A stretch of 64,000 nucleotides of DNA from contig JAEYUC010000024.1 in assembly GCA_023433705.1 (NCBI GenBank), forward strand, positions 1 to 64,000. The letters run 5' to 3'. The notes beneath the pieces are model-generated. The model ran no database searches and was not told where the DNA came from. It saw nothing but the letters and a program-made list of their open reading frames with translations. A program made the position numbers and the translations under genes. Source of the stretch: Pseudomonadota bacterium. Lineage in GTDB: Bacteria > Pseudomonadota > Gammaproteobacteria > Steroidobacterales > Steroidobacteraceae. This document shows, in pieces, positions 1 through 8,906 of the stretch. Position 1 is the stretch's first letter; each line of letters opens with the position of its first letter.

Positions 1-871
1 GCTTGAGATCGCGATGGATGATGCCGGCCTCGTGCACGGACGTCAGCGCCGCGAGAATCGAACCGATGATGAGGAACGTTTCCTCCACGCCAGGCCGCTC
101 GCGCTGGAGGCGCGCGCGCAGGTCACCGGCGGGAAAGTACTCCATGACTATGTAGGCGTGCGTCTCGCTGAAGCCGTGCTCGTACACTTTCGCCACGTAC
201 GGGCTATCTATGCTCGACGCCGCGAAATATTCCTGGACGAACCGGGCCAGCAGATCCGAATCGCCGCTGCCTTCGCCCTTGAGGATCTTGAGCACGACCT
301 GCTGCTTCTCCGGTCCGCGCTCGCATAGACAGACGTTCGCCGTCGCGCCGCTGCCCAGCGCCTTCACGGGCGTGAAGCCCTGGATTCCGGCGGACTTGAG
401 CACCGCCTCCGCGTCGGCGAGGCGCTTGGCCTCGGCGCGCAGGATCATGCTCGGGCTGTCGGGAGCCGCCGCCGGCCGGCTCGTCGATTTGCTCACGTTC
501 TGCGGAATCGGCTTGATCTCGGCCGCGGCCGGACGCGACTCGGACTTGCGCGGCGGCGGGACCGGGGGCGCTTTGACCTCGATCTCGGCAGGCGGCCTGT
601 GCCGCGGCACTTCGGACGGCACGCGCACGATCTTCGGGAAGTTAGGCCGGCTGCGCAGGTCCGACAACCACAACAGGCCTTCCTTGCGCAGGTACTCGTC
701 GTCGATGAGCAGTTGCGCGTAGCGGTCCCAGCGGAAGTCCGCGGGCGGCTTGCCGTAGGCGGCGAGATCGTGAACCTCGAGCCTCGCCTGCGGCCATTTC
801 TCGATGGCCATGCGGCGCGCCCGGTTCACCAGGCCCGACGCGTGCCGGATGATGAGGACCCGTTCCGTCAT
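1..871 (-). CDS. Ser/Thr protein kinase with N-terminal receiver-like region (partial, C-terminus off window)
   Basis: A Hanks-type Ser/Thr kinase whose reading frame leaves the window at the catalytic loop. The visible 290 residues begin MTERVLIIRHASG. The first ~90 residues resemble a degenerate receiver fold (VLII strand, then LLIDDEYLRKEG). A Pro/Ala-rich linker follows to about residue 160. The kinase N-lobe has a glycine-rich loop GSGATANV near residue 175 and a VLKIL lysine near 192. The last visible residues are HRDLK, the start of the catalytic loop. The ATG follows the stop of the upstream receiver gene by one base, so it is translationally linked and is the last visible gene of the chemosensory operon. 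A kinase output suggests phospho-signalling downstream of the array. The receiver-like assignment is an inference from hydrophobic pattern only. Confidence 0.85.
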   Translation of the reverse strand, partial: MTERVLIIRHASGLVNRARRMAIEKWPQARLEVHDLAAYGKPPADFRWDRYAQLLIDDEYLRKEGLLWLSDLRSRPNFPKIVRVPSEVPRHRPPAEIEVKAPPVPPPRKSESRPAAAEIKPIPQNVSKSTSRPAAAPDSPSMILRAEAKRLADAEAVLKSAGIQGFTPVKALGSGATANVCLCERGPEKQQVVLKILKGEGSGDSDLLARFVQEYFAASSIDSPYVAKVYEHGFSETHAYIVMEYFPAGDLRARLQRERPGVEETFLIIGSILAALTSVHEAGIIHRDLK

Positions 872-872
872 G

Positions 873-2432
873 TCAGCGCGATACCGAGTGGCGTTCGATG
901 ATGGCGCGGAGCTTCAGCTCGTCGACCGGCTTCGTCAGGTACCCATCGCAGCCGGCCATCGTGCCGCGGATCTTGTCGAAGGTCTTGTCCTTGCTCGTGA
1001 GCATGACGACCTTCATGAGCGCATTGTCCTTGTTCTTCTTGATCATCTTGCAGACGTCGTAGCCGTCCATGCCCGGCAGCAACACGTCGAGGAAGACGAG
1101 GTCGTACGGCTGCTTCGCGTTGTGCTGCTTCGAGATCTTGAACAACGCCTCTTCGCCCGACGCGGCGAACTCCGGCTGGATGCCGTAGGGCTGCAGCTTG
1201 TTCTGGAGGAACGTGCGCATGAGCGGGCTGTCGTCCACGCACAGCACGCGGAACGCCTGTTCTTCCTGGCGCGTGGTGGAAACGGCCGGGCTCGCTGGCG
1301 TGGCGGGCGCCGGCGGCGAGGTCGCGGCGGCCGGCGGCGTGACCTGGACCGTCGGCGGCGGCTGCATCGGCGCCTCGGCGATGCGCGCGGTGCTGGCCGC
1401 GGTCGGCAGCGAAGCCGCGAGCGGCGAGGGCGGCGGAACGACACGCAGGTTCGTGCGCGACGTCGAATTCACGACCGCGGACAACGCCGCGGGCGACAGC
1501 GGCGTCACGCCGCTCGACATGTTGGTCAGGCCACTCGGCGCGGGCGTCACGCCGGTGTTCCCGGTCTTGTCGGTTCCGGTGGCGGTCCCGTCAGTCAGGA
1601 TCCTGTCGACGGTCTTTTCGGTGACCGGCTTTTCGTTGAGCGACTTGTCGTTCGCGTCGAGCTGCGGAACCACGTTCGGCGCGAGCGTGACGCTCGGCAA
1701 CACGGTGGCGGCGGGCGCGTTTGCCGTCATCGACGTGGGCAGCGTTCCGGAAAGTTTCGCGGTCGCGGCCTGCTTGATCATGGACGCGCTGGTCGAGGCG
1801 GTAGTCGACAGGGTGGCGCTGGCCGACGCGCCGGCGCCGGCCGCGGCACTGGCCCCCTGGCCGGCTGCCGTGAGACTCGCGGCGGAGGCGGGAACCGCCG
1901 CGTTGATGCTGGCGGACAGCGCAGGCTGTTTCGCGGTCGCCGCGGTATTCACGCGCGACGAAATACTCGCATCGAATTTCGGCGAGGACGTGGGCGAGGA
2001 CGTCGAGCTGTCGAGCGTCGTGCTCGCGGTGGACAACGTGCCGCCCGCGCGCGGCGCGGAGATGTCCAGCGCCGCCGCCGATTCGCGCTCGACGTTGTTG
2101 AGTGCGATGGCGAGTCGGTCCATCGCGCCGACCACCTTGAGACCCAGCGGGCGCGCGGCGGAGGCGACACCGAGATCGGTGTTCTTCGCGCCGACGACGA
2201 GCGTCCGGTCCGACGTGCTGGAGAACGTGGCCTGCCAGCTCGCGACCGCGCTGTCACTGTCGCCATCGAGCAGGTACATGTCCGGAGCGACACCGCTTTC
2301 GGCCACCCACAGCTTGTAGCCGATCTGCCGCGCGGGCGCGACCGACAACAGGAAGATGGAGTTGAGCATCTGGCGTTCCGGCGCGGAGAAACCGACGACT
2401 CGGACGTTGAGGATGCGGGTCTTGTTTGTCAT
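873..2432 (-). CDS. Response regulator with unusual N-terminal half, Ala/Thr/Pro-rich linker and C-terminal receiver
   Basis: 519 residues. The C-terminal ~130 residues are a canonical CheY-like receiver: acidic pocket in VLCVDDSPLMR, phosphoacceptor in LVFLDVLLPGMDG, and a conserved Lys in YLTKPVDE. The N-terminal ~120 residues (from MTNKTRILNVRVVGFS) contain MYLLDGDSDSA and may be a second, degenerate receiver-like domain; I do not recognise it as a named family. A ~250-residue low-complexity Ala/Ser/Thr/Pro linker joins the two. It lies 20 nt downstream of the CheA gene and just before the Ser/Thr kinase, so it probably acts as an adaptor receiving phosphate from CheA. There is no DNA-binding output domain. 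Confidence 0.85.
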   Translation of the reverse strand: MTNKTRILNVRVVGFSAPERQMLNSIFLLSVAPARQIGYKLWVAESGVAPDMYLLDGDSDSAVASWQATFSSTSDRTLVVGAKNTDLGVASAARPLGLKVVGAMDRLAIALNNVERESAAALDISAPRAGGTLSTASTTLDSSTSSPTSSPKFDASISSRVNTAATAKQPALSASINAAVPASAASLTAAGQGASAAAGAGASASATLSTTASTSASMIKQAATAKLSGTLPTSMTANAPAATVLPSVTLAPNVVPQLDANDKSLNEKPVTEKTVDRILTDGTATGTDKTGNTGVTPAPSGLTNMSSGVTPLSPAALSAVVNSTSRTNLRVVPPPSPLAASLPTAASTARIAEAPMQPPPTVQVTPPAAATSPPAPATPASPAVSTTRQEEQAFRVLCVDDSPLMRTFLQNKLQPYGIQPEFAASGEEALFKISKQHNAKQPYDLVFLDVLLPGMDGYDVCKMIKKNKDNALMKVVMLTSKDKTFDKIRGTMAGCDGYLTKPVDELKLRAIIERHSVSR

Positions 2433-2452
2433 GGCGGCGTCCCTTGCTTGGC

Positions 2453-5260
2453 TTAGCCGGCTGCGACGCGTCTTTCGACGCGCCCGGTAACGGCATCGGC
2501 CACGTGTTGCAGTAGCTCGTTGTCGGCGAATGGTTTGGTCAGGTAAACGTCCACGCCCGCGGACAGGCCCTGGCGGCGATGTTTGTCCATCGAGCGTGAG
2601 GTGATCATGATCACGGTGAGGCCTTCGAGCTCGGGGCGCGAACGCACGTGCTGCGCGAGCTCCAGGCCGTTCATGTTCGGCATTTCGAGGTCCGTCAGCA
2701 GCACGTCGGGCGGCGCGGTCTCGAGCGATTTGACGGCTTCGAGGCCGTCGCGGGCGAGCGTGACGTCGTAGCCGTGATCCTCGAGCAGGTTCGCGATCGC
2801 GCGCCGCACGGAGAGCGAGTCGTCGACGACCAGCGCGCGCTTGCGTCGCTGCGCCTGGGCGCGCGCGGCAGCCGCGGCACGCAGGCCTTCCTCGCGCGGA
2901 CTGCGCGCGAGCTCGGCGATGTCCAGCAGCGGGATCACCGCGCCGCTGCCTGTGAGACCGACGCCCGTCACGCCCGGAATGCGCTTGAGATAGCGGCCCG
3001 TGGGGCGCGTGACGAGTTCGCCCGCGTCGAGCACGGCATCGACGAGCACGCCGACGGGGCCCGTATCGGTGTCGACCACGACGAGATTGCGCCGCTCGGG
3101 AAACGCAGCGGGTGCGAGACCCGTCAATGCGCCGAGTTCGTGCGCGGGATATTTCTGCTCTTCCGCGCCGTCGTCGACCACGCCGACGAGCGCGCCGTTC
3201 TCGCGGCGTAGTTTGACCGCGACCGCCGGGAAGGCGCGGCGCACCGCGTGCGAGGCGAGGCCGAACACCTGGCCGCCGTCGCGCACGAACAGCGCGTGCG
3301 TCGCGACCAGGGAAGCCTGGAAGCGCAGCTCTATGGTCAGGCCCTGGCCGGCCTGAGAGCGGATGTCGATGGAGCCGGACAATGCGCGCAGGCGCGTGGC
3401 GACCACGTCGAGGCCGACGCCGCGACCGGAGATTTCCGTGACCGCGTCGCGCGTCGAGAAGCCCGGCAGCAACGTGAGGCGCGCGATTTCCGCGTCGCCC
3501 GGTTCGGCGTCCGCCGCCAGCAAACCTCTTTCCACGGCTTTTTGCCGGACCGCGACGAGGTCGAGACCGCGGCCGTCGTCCGCCACCTGCACGGTGACGA
3601 CCTGCCCGCGGCGCGTGACGGTGAGCGTGATGCGACCCGTGCGCGGCTTGCCCACCGCGGCGCGTTCGTCGGGTGACTCGAGTCCGTGGTCGACGGCGTT
3701 GCGCAGGATGTGCAGCAACGGATCGATCAGCTGGTTGAGCACGTCGGCGTCGACCAGGATGTCCTGGCCCACCACCACGAGCTCGGCTTGTTTGTGGGTC
3801 GCGGCCGCCGTCTGGCGCACGTTGCGCTGCAGGCGCGGCATGATGGTTTCAACCGGCGCCATGCGCGTCTGCGACGTCAGGTGCGCGAGCTCGCGCACGA
3901 GGCGCTGCTGCTGATGCAGGATGCCCGCGAGGCCGGCGAGCTCGTCCTTGATGCCGAGCCCGAGGTCGCGCGCGTCGGTGGTTTCCTCGATCAACGCGCG
4001 AGTGATGCTCTGCACTTCGTTGTACTGGTCCATCTCGAGCGAATCGAACTCGCTCGGCTGCGATCCGACGGCGTGCAGCTTGTGGCGCGCGGCGAGACCG
4101 CGGATGTCCACCGAGTTCTCGAGCTCGAACAGCCGCTTCTGGATCGCGCGGTCCTGTTCGACGAGCTGGTTCGAATTCGTCGCGGTCGCCTTCAGTTCCT
4201 GCTCGAGCTCGCCGACCTTGATGGTCAGCTCGCCGACCATGCGCACGAGATCGTCGAGCAGCTGCGTCGGCACGCGCGTCATGGCCTTGGTTTCGGCGCG
4301 CGCCGGCTGCGGAGTCGCGGGCGAGGGCGCGGTGGCGACCGCGGGCGTGGCCTGTTCGACGTCCGCGGAATTGTCGCGCGCGGCGTCGAGCATGCCGATC
4401 ACGGCGAGCACGTTGTCGGGGGCGGAATCTTCGCCCGCGACCGCCGCCACCATCTGCTCGAGGCAGTCGGCCGCGGCCATCAGCGCGGCGGCGCGCTGCG
4501 CCGAGGGCGGAGCGGATTCGCTTTCGCAGATCTCGAGCAGATCCTCGAGGCGATGCGCGAGCTTCGCGACGCCGCGAATGCCGAGAATGTTGGCCGAGCC
4601 TTTCAAGGTGTGTGCGCTGCGTTTTGCAGCCCGCAGCAGCTCGCTCTGCGAGGCGTCGGCGATCCAGCCCTGCAGCGAACGGGTGACTTCGGACGCCTGC
4701 GGCGGGGAGTCGTTCAGGAATGCATCGACGAGCGCGGCATCGACGTCGTTCGAGACGTCGAGCGTGAGATCGGTGGCGGTGAGCGTTTCGGGCGCGGCGT
4801 CCTCGGACTGGTCGAGCGCGGCGCCGATGTCGTGCGCGGCGGACAGTTCCGCACGCAGTTCCTTCAGCGCGGCGTCGTCGAGCGGGACGGGCACCCAGGC
4901 GCCGCCGAAGTGCGCGCACAGCGCCTCGACGTGGGAGACATTCGTGGCGTCGCGCAGGTGCGTTTCGAGCAGCGGCGCCCACTCGGTGAAGAAACCGCGC
5001 ACCAGCAGGCGAGCATCCGCGTCGTCGCCGGACAGGTGTTCGAGGTTGGTCCGCACCGACCCGCAGATGCGCTGCACGCCGGCCAGGCCCATGTAGCCCG
5101 CGGCTTCAGAAAGCCGCGAGACTGACGTTACATAGGATGCATCACTCGACGCGCGCGCGGACGATCCGGCATCGGTGCCGGAGTCGTACGCCTGCGCGAG
5201 CTCGGGCGCGAGGCCCTTGAGCTCGTCGGCGAGCGCGTTGAGGAGATCCTGTCCTCGCAT
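2453..5260 (-). CDS. CheA-type hybrid histidine kinase (ChpA/PilL-like) with HPt and C-terminal receiver
   Basis: 935 residues. Residues ~1-160 resemble the non-phosphorylatable N-terminal region of PilL-type proteins. An HPt domain near residues 175-275 has the phosphorylatable His in SAHTLKGSANIL. CheA dimerisation and ATPase regions follow: the N box is ILRNAVDHGLES and the G boxes include DDGRGLD and SGRGVGLD. A CheW-like regulatory domain comes next. The C-terminal receiver (~812-930) has ALVVDDSLSVRR, LLTDLEMPNMNG and YLTKPF. Known chemosensory arrays use such kinases to phosphorylate CheY-like proteins; in the Chp/Pil systems the output is twitching or cAMP. Only one clear HPt is visible, fewer than in Pseudomonas ChpA. 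No cheB or cheR is seen nearby. Confidence 0.9.
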   Translation of the reverse strand: MRGQDLLNALADELKGLAPELAQAYDSGTDAGSSARASSDASYVTSVSRLSEAAGYMGLAGVQRICGSVRTNLEHLSGDDADARLLVRGFFTEWAPLLETHLRDATNVSHVEALCAHFGGAWVPVPLDDAALKELRAELSAAHDIGAALDQSEDAAPETLTATDLTLDVSNDVDAALVDAFLNDSPPQASEVTRSLQGWIADASQSELLRAAKRSAHTLKGSANILGIRGVAKLAHRLEDLLEICESESAPPSAQRAAALMAAADCLEQMVAAVAGEDSAPDNVLAVIGMLDAARDNSADVEQATPAVATAPSPATPQPARAETKAMTRVPTQLLDDLVRMVGELTIKVGELEQELKATATNSNQLVEQDRAIQKRLFELENSVDIRGLAARHKLHAVGSQPSEFDSLEMDQYNEVQSITRALIEETTDARDLGLGIKDELAGLAGILHQQQRLVRELAHLTSQTRMAPVETIMPRLQRNVRQTAAATHKQAELVVVGQDILVDADVLNQLIDPLLHILRNAVDHGLESPDERAAVGKPRTGRITLTVTRRGQVVTVQVADDGRGLDLVAVRQKAVERGLLAADAEPGDAEIARLTLLPGFSTRDAVTEISGRGVGLDVVATRLRALSGSIDIRSQAGQGLTIELRFQASLVATHALFVRDGGQVFGLASHAVRRAFPAVAVKLRRENGALVGVVDDGAEEQKYPAHELGALTGLAPAAFPERRNLVVVDTDTGPVGVLVDAVLDAGELVTRPTGRYLKRIPGVTGVGLTGSGAVIPLLDIAELARSPREEGLRAAAAARAQAQRRKRALVVDDSLSVRRAIANLLEDHGYDVTLARDGLEAVKSLETAPPDVLLTDLEMPNMNGLELAQHVRSRPELEGLTVIMITSRSMDKHRRQGLSAGVDVYLTKPFADNELLQHVADAVTGRVERRVAAG

Positions 5261-5270
5261 CTTTCCTTCT

Positions 5271-7814
5271 TCAGGCCGCCCGGTTGCTGGGTAGTTTGAA
5301 CACGCGCACCGACTCGACGAGCCGGTCTGCGGACTTCGACAGATCCGCGGTCGCTTCCGACTGCAGCAGGATCTCGGCCGCGGTCTTCTCCGTGCTGGCG
5401 CCGATCTGGTGCACGCGGTTGCGTAGCTCCGTGGTGATCTTCATCTGCACCTGCGCGGAGGAGGTGATGCGCTTGACGAGCTCCACGAGCGAGGCGGTCG
5501 ACTGCTGCGTCTCGCGCATCTGCTGACCGGACTTGGCGGCGAGCTCCGAACCCGCGACCACCTGCGAAATCGTCTTGTTGACCGTGTTGATCGTGTCGGC
5601 CGTTTCGATCTGGATGTTGTTCACGAGCTGCGCGATCTGCTGCGTCGCCTGGCGCGAGCTCTCGGCGAGGCGCTGCACTTCTTCCGCGACGACCGCGAAG
5701 CCGCGGCCCGCGTCACCGGCGGCGGCCGCCTGCATGGACGCGTTCAACGCCAGCACGTGCGTGCGCTCGGCGATCGTGTTGATGAGGTTCACGATGCCGG
5801 TGATTTCCTGCGAACGTTCGCCCAGGCGCTTGATGCGCTTTTCCGCTTCGGCGATCGACTCGCGGATGCCTTCCATGCCGCGCACGGTTTCGTTCACCGC
5901 GCCGAGCGCGGTGACGGTGGACGTGGTCGCCTGCTCCGCGGCGCGGTTGGACGCGGCGGCGAGTTCGGCCACCTGCGTCATGACCTTGTTCGCGTTCGCG
6001 AGGTTTTCACTCGCGCGCTCGACGTCCGAACGTTCGGCCGCGGCGGTGGCGTTCACCGAGTCCGCCTGGCGCTTCACACGCTCGGTGGCGAGCTTCACCT
6101 GCGCGGCGATGCTGGTCACCTCGGAGAGCACCCGGCCGGTCTCGTGCGCGAGCAGATTGATCGAGTCGGACACGGTGCCGATGACGTTCGCCGACACGGG
6201 CGCCTTGGCCGTCAGGTCCTTGTTCGAAAGCTGCGCGACCGCCTGCAGCAGCTGCACGACCGAGTTGTTGAGGTCTTCGTTTTCCCGCTCGGCTTCGGCG
6301 AGACGCGCGACGCGGTCATCGAGCAGGTTGTCGAAGGCGCGCGAGAGCTGCCCGAATTCGTCGTCGCCGCCGAGCTGCGAACGCGCGGCGAAGTCGCCCT
6401 CGGCGATCGCGTTCACGGTGTTCTGCATCTTCGTGATCGGCTTCGTGACCGAGCGCAGCAGCGAGAACGCGATCAGCAGGCCGAGGCCGAGCAGGGTGAC
6501 CGCGATGCCGGTCGACCACACGACCACCTTCTCGCGCACCGCCATCACGGGGGCGAACGCCTCGTCTTCCTTGATCTCGGCGATGATCGCCCATCTCAAT
6601 CCGAGCACGGACAGCGGCGCGTAGGCGCCCAGCACGGACTGCTTCGCGTAGTTCGGGTACACGCCGTAGCCGGCGATACCCTTCTCGAACACGTCGGTGG
6701 TCGCCTGGGTCTTGATCGGCACGAGGCCGATGCCCGTGCCCTTGGCCTGCACGGCGTTCGCGACGCCCTGCGCGAAGCCCGCATCCGTCACGCTCCTGGC
6801 GTACGCATCGATGTTCTCGACCGCGAGACGCGCGATCGAGCGCGGCGTGCCGTCGGCCGCGGAAACCAGGTAGGTCTCGCCAGTATCGCCGAGACCGCGC
6901 TCCTTCCACTTGCCTTCGTGCGTCATCACCGAGTTGATCTTGTCGATCGGCACCTGCACGACGAGTACGCCGACCTTGCGATTGCCGTCGAAGATGGGCG
7001 CGCCGAGGAACGCGGCCTGGTCGTTGTACGAGGGCAGGTATTCGCCGAACTCGGACAGCGCCACCTGGTCGGCCCGCTCCAGGTTCCACGACTGCCGGAA
7101 CGCATCGCCGAGCCTGGTCTTGGCGTAAGGCCCGTTCACGAGCGAGGTCGCGAAGTCGACCTGCTTGAACACGGAGTAGACGATCGTGCCGTTCTTCGGC
7201 TCGATCAGGTAGATGTCGTACAGGCCGAACTGGCCCAGCGCGTTGCGCAGGTGCGCATGGATCGCGCCATGCAGCTCGGAGTAACGCGAGCCGTCGTTCG
7301 CGCGGTCGAGGTTGTACTTCGCGCCCGGAGGATTCGGGTTCGCGGCAATGTACTGGTACTGCAGATTCATCGCGAGATCCGGCAGCGTCGTCACCTGGTG
7401 CGTCATGTCGACCGGCTTGCCGGTGTTGCGCTTCTGGAATTCCTGGATGAAGTCGCCGGAGTAGTACTTCGCCAGGCGCGAACGCTGGGCGGGGAGGTCC
7501 GCGATGTTGAGCACCGAGTTGTCGTATGCACCGGGCAGCTCACGCATCGCGTTGACGACGTCCGGCGAGGAGGCGAGCACCTGCACCTGGTTGGACAGCG
7601 ACTGGAAGTAGTCGGTGATCTGCGCGGCCTTCGAGGCGCGCTGTGCGATCAGCGATTCGCGCGCCTGCGCTTCGAGCGCCTCGCGGCCCGAGTCGAGCGA
7701 TTCGCGACCGACGATCACCGAGGTGACGGCGACGGGGATGATGGCGAGGAACAGCGTACCGAGCAGCAGTTTCTGCCGGATGGACTGGGCGCCGAATGCA
7801 TTGCGAATGGCCAT
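5271..7814 (-). CDS. Methyl-accepting chemotaxis protein with large Cache-like periplasmic sensor
   Basis: 847 residues. TM1 lies near residues 13-33. A ~390-residue periplasmic region contains Cache-like features (GDTGETYLVSAADG, VGVLVVQVPIDKIN). TM2 is near 428-452, followed by HAMP and a long coiled-coil signalling domain. The hairpin tip is GRGFAVVAEEVQRLAESS near residue 700. The signalling tip indicates that it docks to CheA/CheW. The sensor is larger than that of canonical PilJ, so the operon is Chp/Pil-like but not a strict copy. It lies 10 nt upstream of cheA in the same transcript. The ligand cannot be told from sequence. Confidence 0.92.
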   Translation of the reverse strand: MAIRNAFGAQSIRQKLLLGTLFLAIIPVAVTSVIVGRESLDSGREALEAQARESLIAQRASKAAQITDYFQSLSNQVQVLASSPDVVNAMRELPGAYDNSVLNIADLPAQRSRLAKYYSGDFIQEFQKRNTGKPVDMTHQVTTLPDLAMNLQYQYIAANPNPPGAKYNLDRANDGSRYSELHGAIHAHLRNALGQFGLYDIYLIEPKNGTIVYSVFKQVDFATSLVNGPYAKTRLGDAFRQSWNLERADQVALSEFGEYLPSYNDQAAFLGAPIFDGNRKVGVLVVQVPIDKINSVMTHEGKWKERGLGDTGETYLVSAADGTPRSIARLAVENIDAYARSVTDAGFAQGVANAVQAKGTGIGLVPIKTQATTDVFEKGIAGYGVYPNYAKQSVLGAYAPLSVLGLRWAIIAEIKEDEAFAPVMAVREKVVVWSTGIAVTLLGLGLLIAFSLLRSVTKPITKMQNTVNAIAEGDFAARSQLGGDDEFGQLSRAFDNLLDDRVARLAEAERENEDLNNSVVQLLQAVAQLSNKDLTAKAPVSANVIGTVSDSINLLAHETGRVLSEVTSIAAQVKLATERVKRQADSVNATAAAERSDVERASENLANANKVMTQVAELAAASNRAAEQATTSTVTALGAVNETVRGMEGIRESIAEAEKRIKRLGERSQEITGIVNLINTIAERTHVLALNASMQAAAAGDAGRGFAVVAEEVQRLAESSRQATQQIAQLVNNIQIETADTINTVNKTISQVVAGSELAAKSGQQMRETQQSTASLVELVKRITSSAQVQMKITTELRNRVHQIGASTEKTAAEILLQSEATADLSKSADRLVESVRVFKLPSNRAA

Positions 7815-7817
7815 GGA

Positions 7818-8342
7818 TTAACTCACGAGTTGGTCGAGCAGTTGCTCGTAGTCGAATTCGAACCAGGGGTCCTGCGCCTTGGGATCGGCGAAGGCGGCCG
7901 TGACGGCCAGCGCGGCCCTGGCGGGCAGCGCGGGCGGAATGATCTGGGCCTCGGGGCGGAACACCATGCGGCGGGGCAGGCCGTCGATGACGATGCCCGC
8001 GGCATCGCTGCCATGGCCGATGACCAGCAACATGCGCTTCTCGCGCGGCGGGTGCTGCGTCTCGAACAGCGCCGCGAGATCGAACAGCGGCACGATGCGG
8101 CCGTGCAGGTTCACGAGCCCGAGCAGGTTGGCGGGCTGGCGCGGCAGTGGATAGACCGCCGGCATCTCGGTGAGCTCGCTCGCGGTGGCGAACGGCGCGA
8201 GCATGCGCACCTGCCCGATGCGAAACGCCTGGCGGACGATGTCGTCGGGATGTTCCTCGCCGGTCGCGCCGGGATGCGCCAGCGCCGCGAGCTCGGCGGG
8301 CAACGGAGGCAGACCTAACGGCAGTGGGAACATGGGGTTCAT
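7818..8342 (-). CDS. CheW-like chemotaxis coupling protein (PilI-like)
   Basis: 174 residues with a single CheW domain: the core strands are seen in VYPLPRQPANLLGLVNLHGRIVPLFDLA, here broken as LLGLVNLHGRIVPLFDL, and in MLLVIGHGSDAAGIVIDGL. It couples the chemoreceptor encoded just downstream to the CheA kinase. The first ATG at 8342 is used; a second in-frame ATG lies at 8333. The N-terminal ~50 residues are Pro/Leu-rich and precede the domain. Its stop is four bases before the receptor start, and the upstream receiver gene ends nine bases before its own start, which supports one operon. Confidence 0.88.
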   Translation of the reverse strand: MNPMFPLPLGLPPLPAELAALAHPGATGEEHPDDIVRQAFRIGQVRMLAPFATASELTEMPAVYPLPRQPANLLGLVNLHGRIVPLFDLAALFETQHPPREKRMLLVIGHGSDAAGIVIDGLPRRMVFRPEAQIIPPALPARAALAVTAAFADPKAQDPWFEFDYEQLLDQLVS

Positions 8343-8350
8343 GGGATCGA

Positions 8351-8716
8351 TCAGCCGCAGGCGGCGATCGCGCCGAGGATCTGGTCGGGTGTGTACGGCT
8401 TGGTCACGTAGCCTTTCACGCCGAGCATCTGGGCCCAGACGCGATCGGCCTTCTGGTTCTTGCTGGTGACCAGCACGACGGGAATGGATTTGGTCGCGGC
8501 ATCGCCGCCGATGGCGCGCGTGGCGGCGAAGCCGTCCATCTGGTCCATGTTGACGTCCATCAGGATGACGTCGGGCAGGGCGGTCTTCGACATCTCGACG
8601 GCCTGCAGGCCGTTCGTGGCGGTGAGGGTCGTGTAGCCCGCCGCGCTCACGATCCTTTCCAGGTTCATGAGATCAGGGCGCGCGTCGTCGACGATCAGCA
8701 CTTTGTGAATGGCCAC
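8351..8716 (-). CDS. CheY-like single-domain response regulator (PilG/PilH-like), first gene of chemosensory operon
   Basis: 121 residues from a GTG start: VAIHKVLIVDDARPDL. I chose this over an ATG 24 bases upstream because a strong ribosome site, GGGAGGG, sits five bases before the GTG, and the protein then begins right at the receiver fold. The receiver is complete: VLIVDDARPD acidic pair, phosphoacceptor in VILMDVNMDQMDG, TSK threonine/serine switch region, and Lys in YVTKPYTPDQ. It has no output domain and so probably works by protein contact, as PilG/PilH do in twitching motility. It leads a five- or six-gene transcript. Confidence 0.87.
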   Translation of the reverse strand: MAIHKVLIVDDARPDLMNLERIVSAAGYTTLTATNGLQAVEMSKTALPDVILMDVNMDQMDGFAATRAIGGDAATKSIPVVLVTSKNQKADRVWAQMLGVKGYVTKPYTPDQILGAIAACG

Positions 8717-8817
8717 GATTTCCCTCCCACGGACGCACAACGGGGCCGCGCCGACCCTCTCGGGCGGTTTCTCCCATTGGCACGAAGGGAATCTTGGCCG
8801 TTATGTGACAAAACCAC

Positions 8818-8833
8818 GGTGACGCGAGTCACA
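8818..8833. promoter_or_regulatory. CRP/Vfr/Clp-type palindrome upstream of chemosensory operon
   Basis: GGTGA, six bases, then TCACA, which matches the CRP consensus TGTGA-N6-TCACA at nine of ten positions. It lies about 100 bp upstream of the GTG start of the first chemosensory gene. A separate TGTGA half-site lies at 8804-8808. Vfr, a CRP homologue, controls type IV pilus genes in Pseudomonas, so the position makes sense, but no CRP-family gene is in this window. Confidence 0.45.
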
Positions 8834-8851
8834 CCGGGTTTCCCTAGGAAA

Positions 8852-8885
8852 GGCTCCAGTTCGCGGTTTCCCGGGTTCTGGAGCC
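8852..8885. terminator. Inverted repeat downstream of the GH127 gene, possible terminator
   Basis: The 8-bp arms GGCTCCAG (8852-8859) and CTGGAGCC (8878-8885) can pair. A second overlapping hairpin (GAGCCCCGGCTGGGCTC, from 8881) abuts the stop codon of the minus-strand hydrolase gene. There is no T-tract in the minus direction, so intrinsic termination is uncertain. The stretch could instead protect the mRNA 3' end or belong to the chemosensory operon leader on the other side. Confidence 0.35.
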
Positions 8886-8906
8886 CCGGCTGGGCTCAAG
8901 GATGTT

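Noticed and set aside
804..2456. Plus-strand reading frame opposite the response regulator gene
   Set aside because: Composition is Arg/Gly-rich with no family motif, typical of the antisense of a GC-rich gene; the minus strand has clear receiver motifs.
5757..8318. Long plus-strand frame opposite the chemoreceptor and CheW genes
   Set aside because: His/Arg/Asp-rich shadow without domains, while the other strand encodes complete MCP and CheW proteins.
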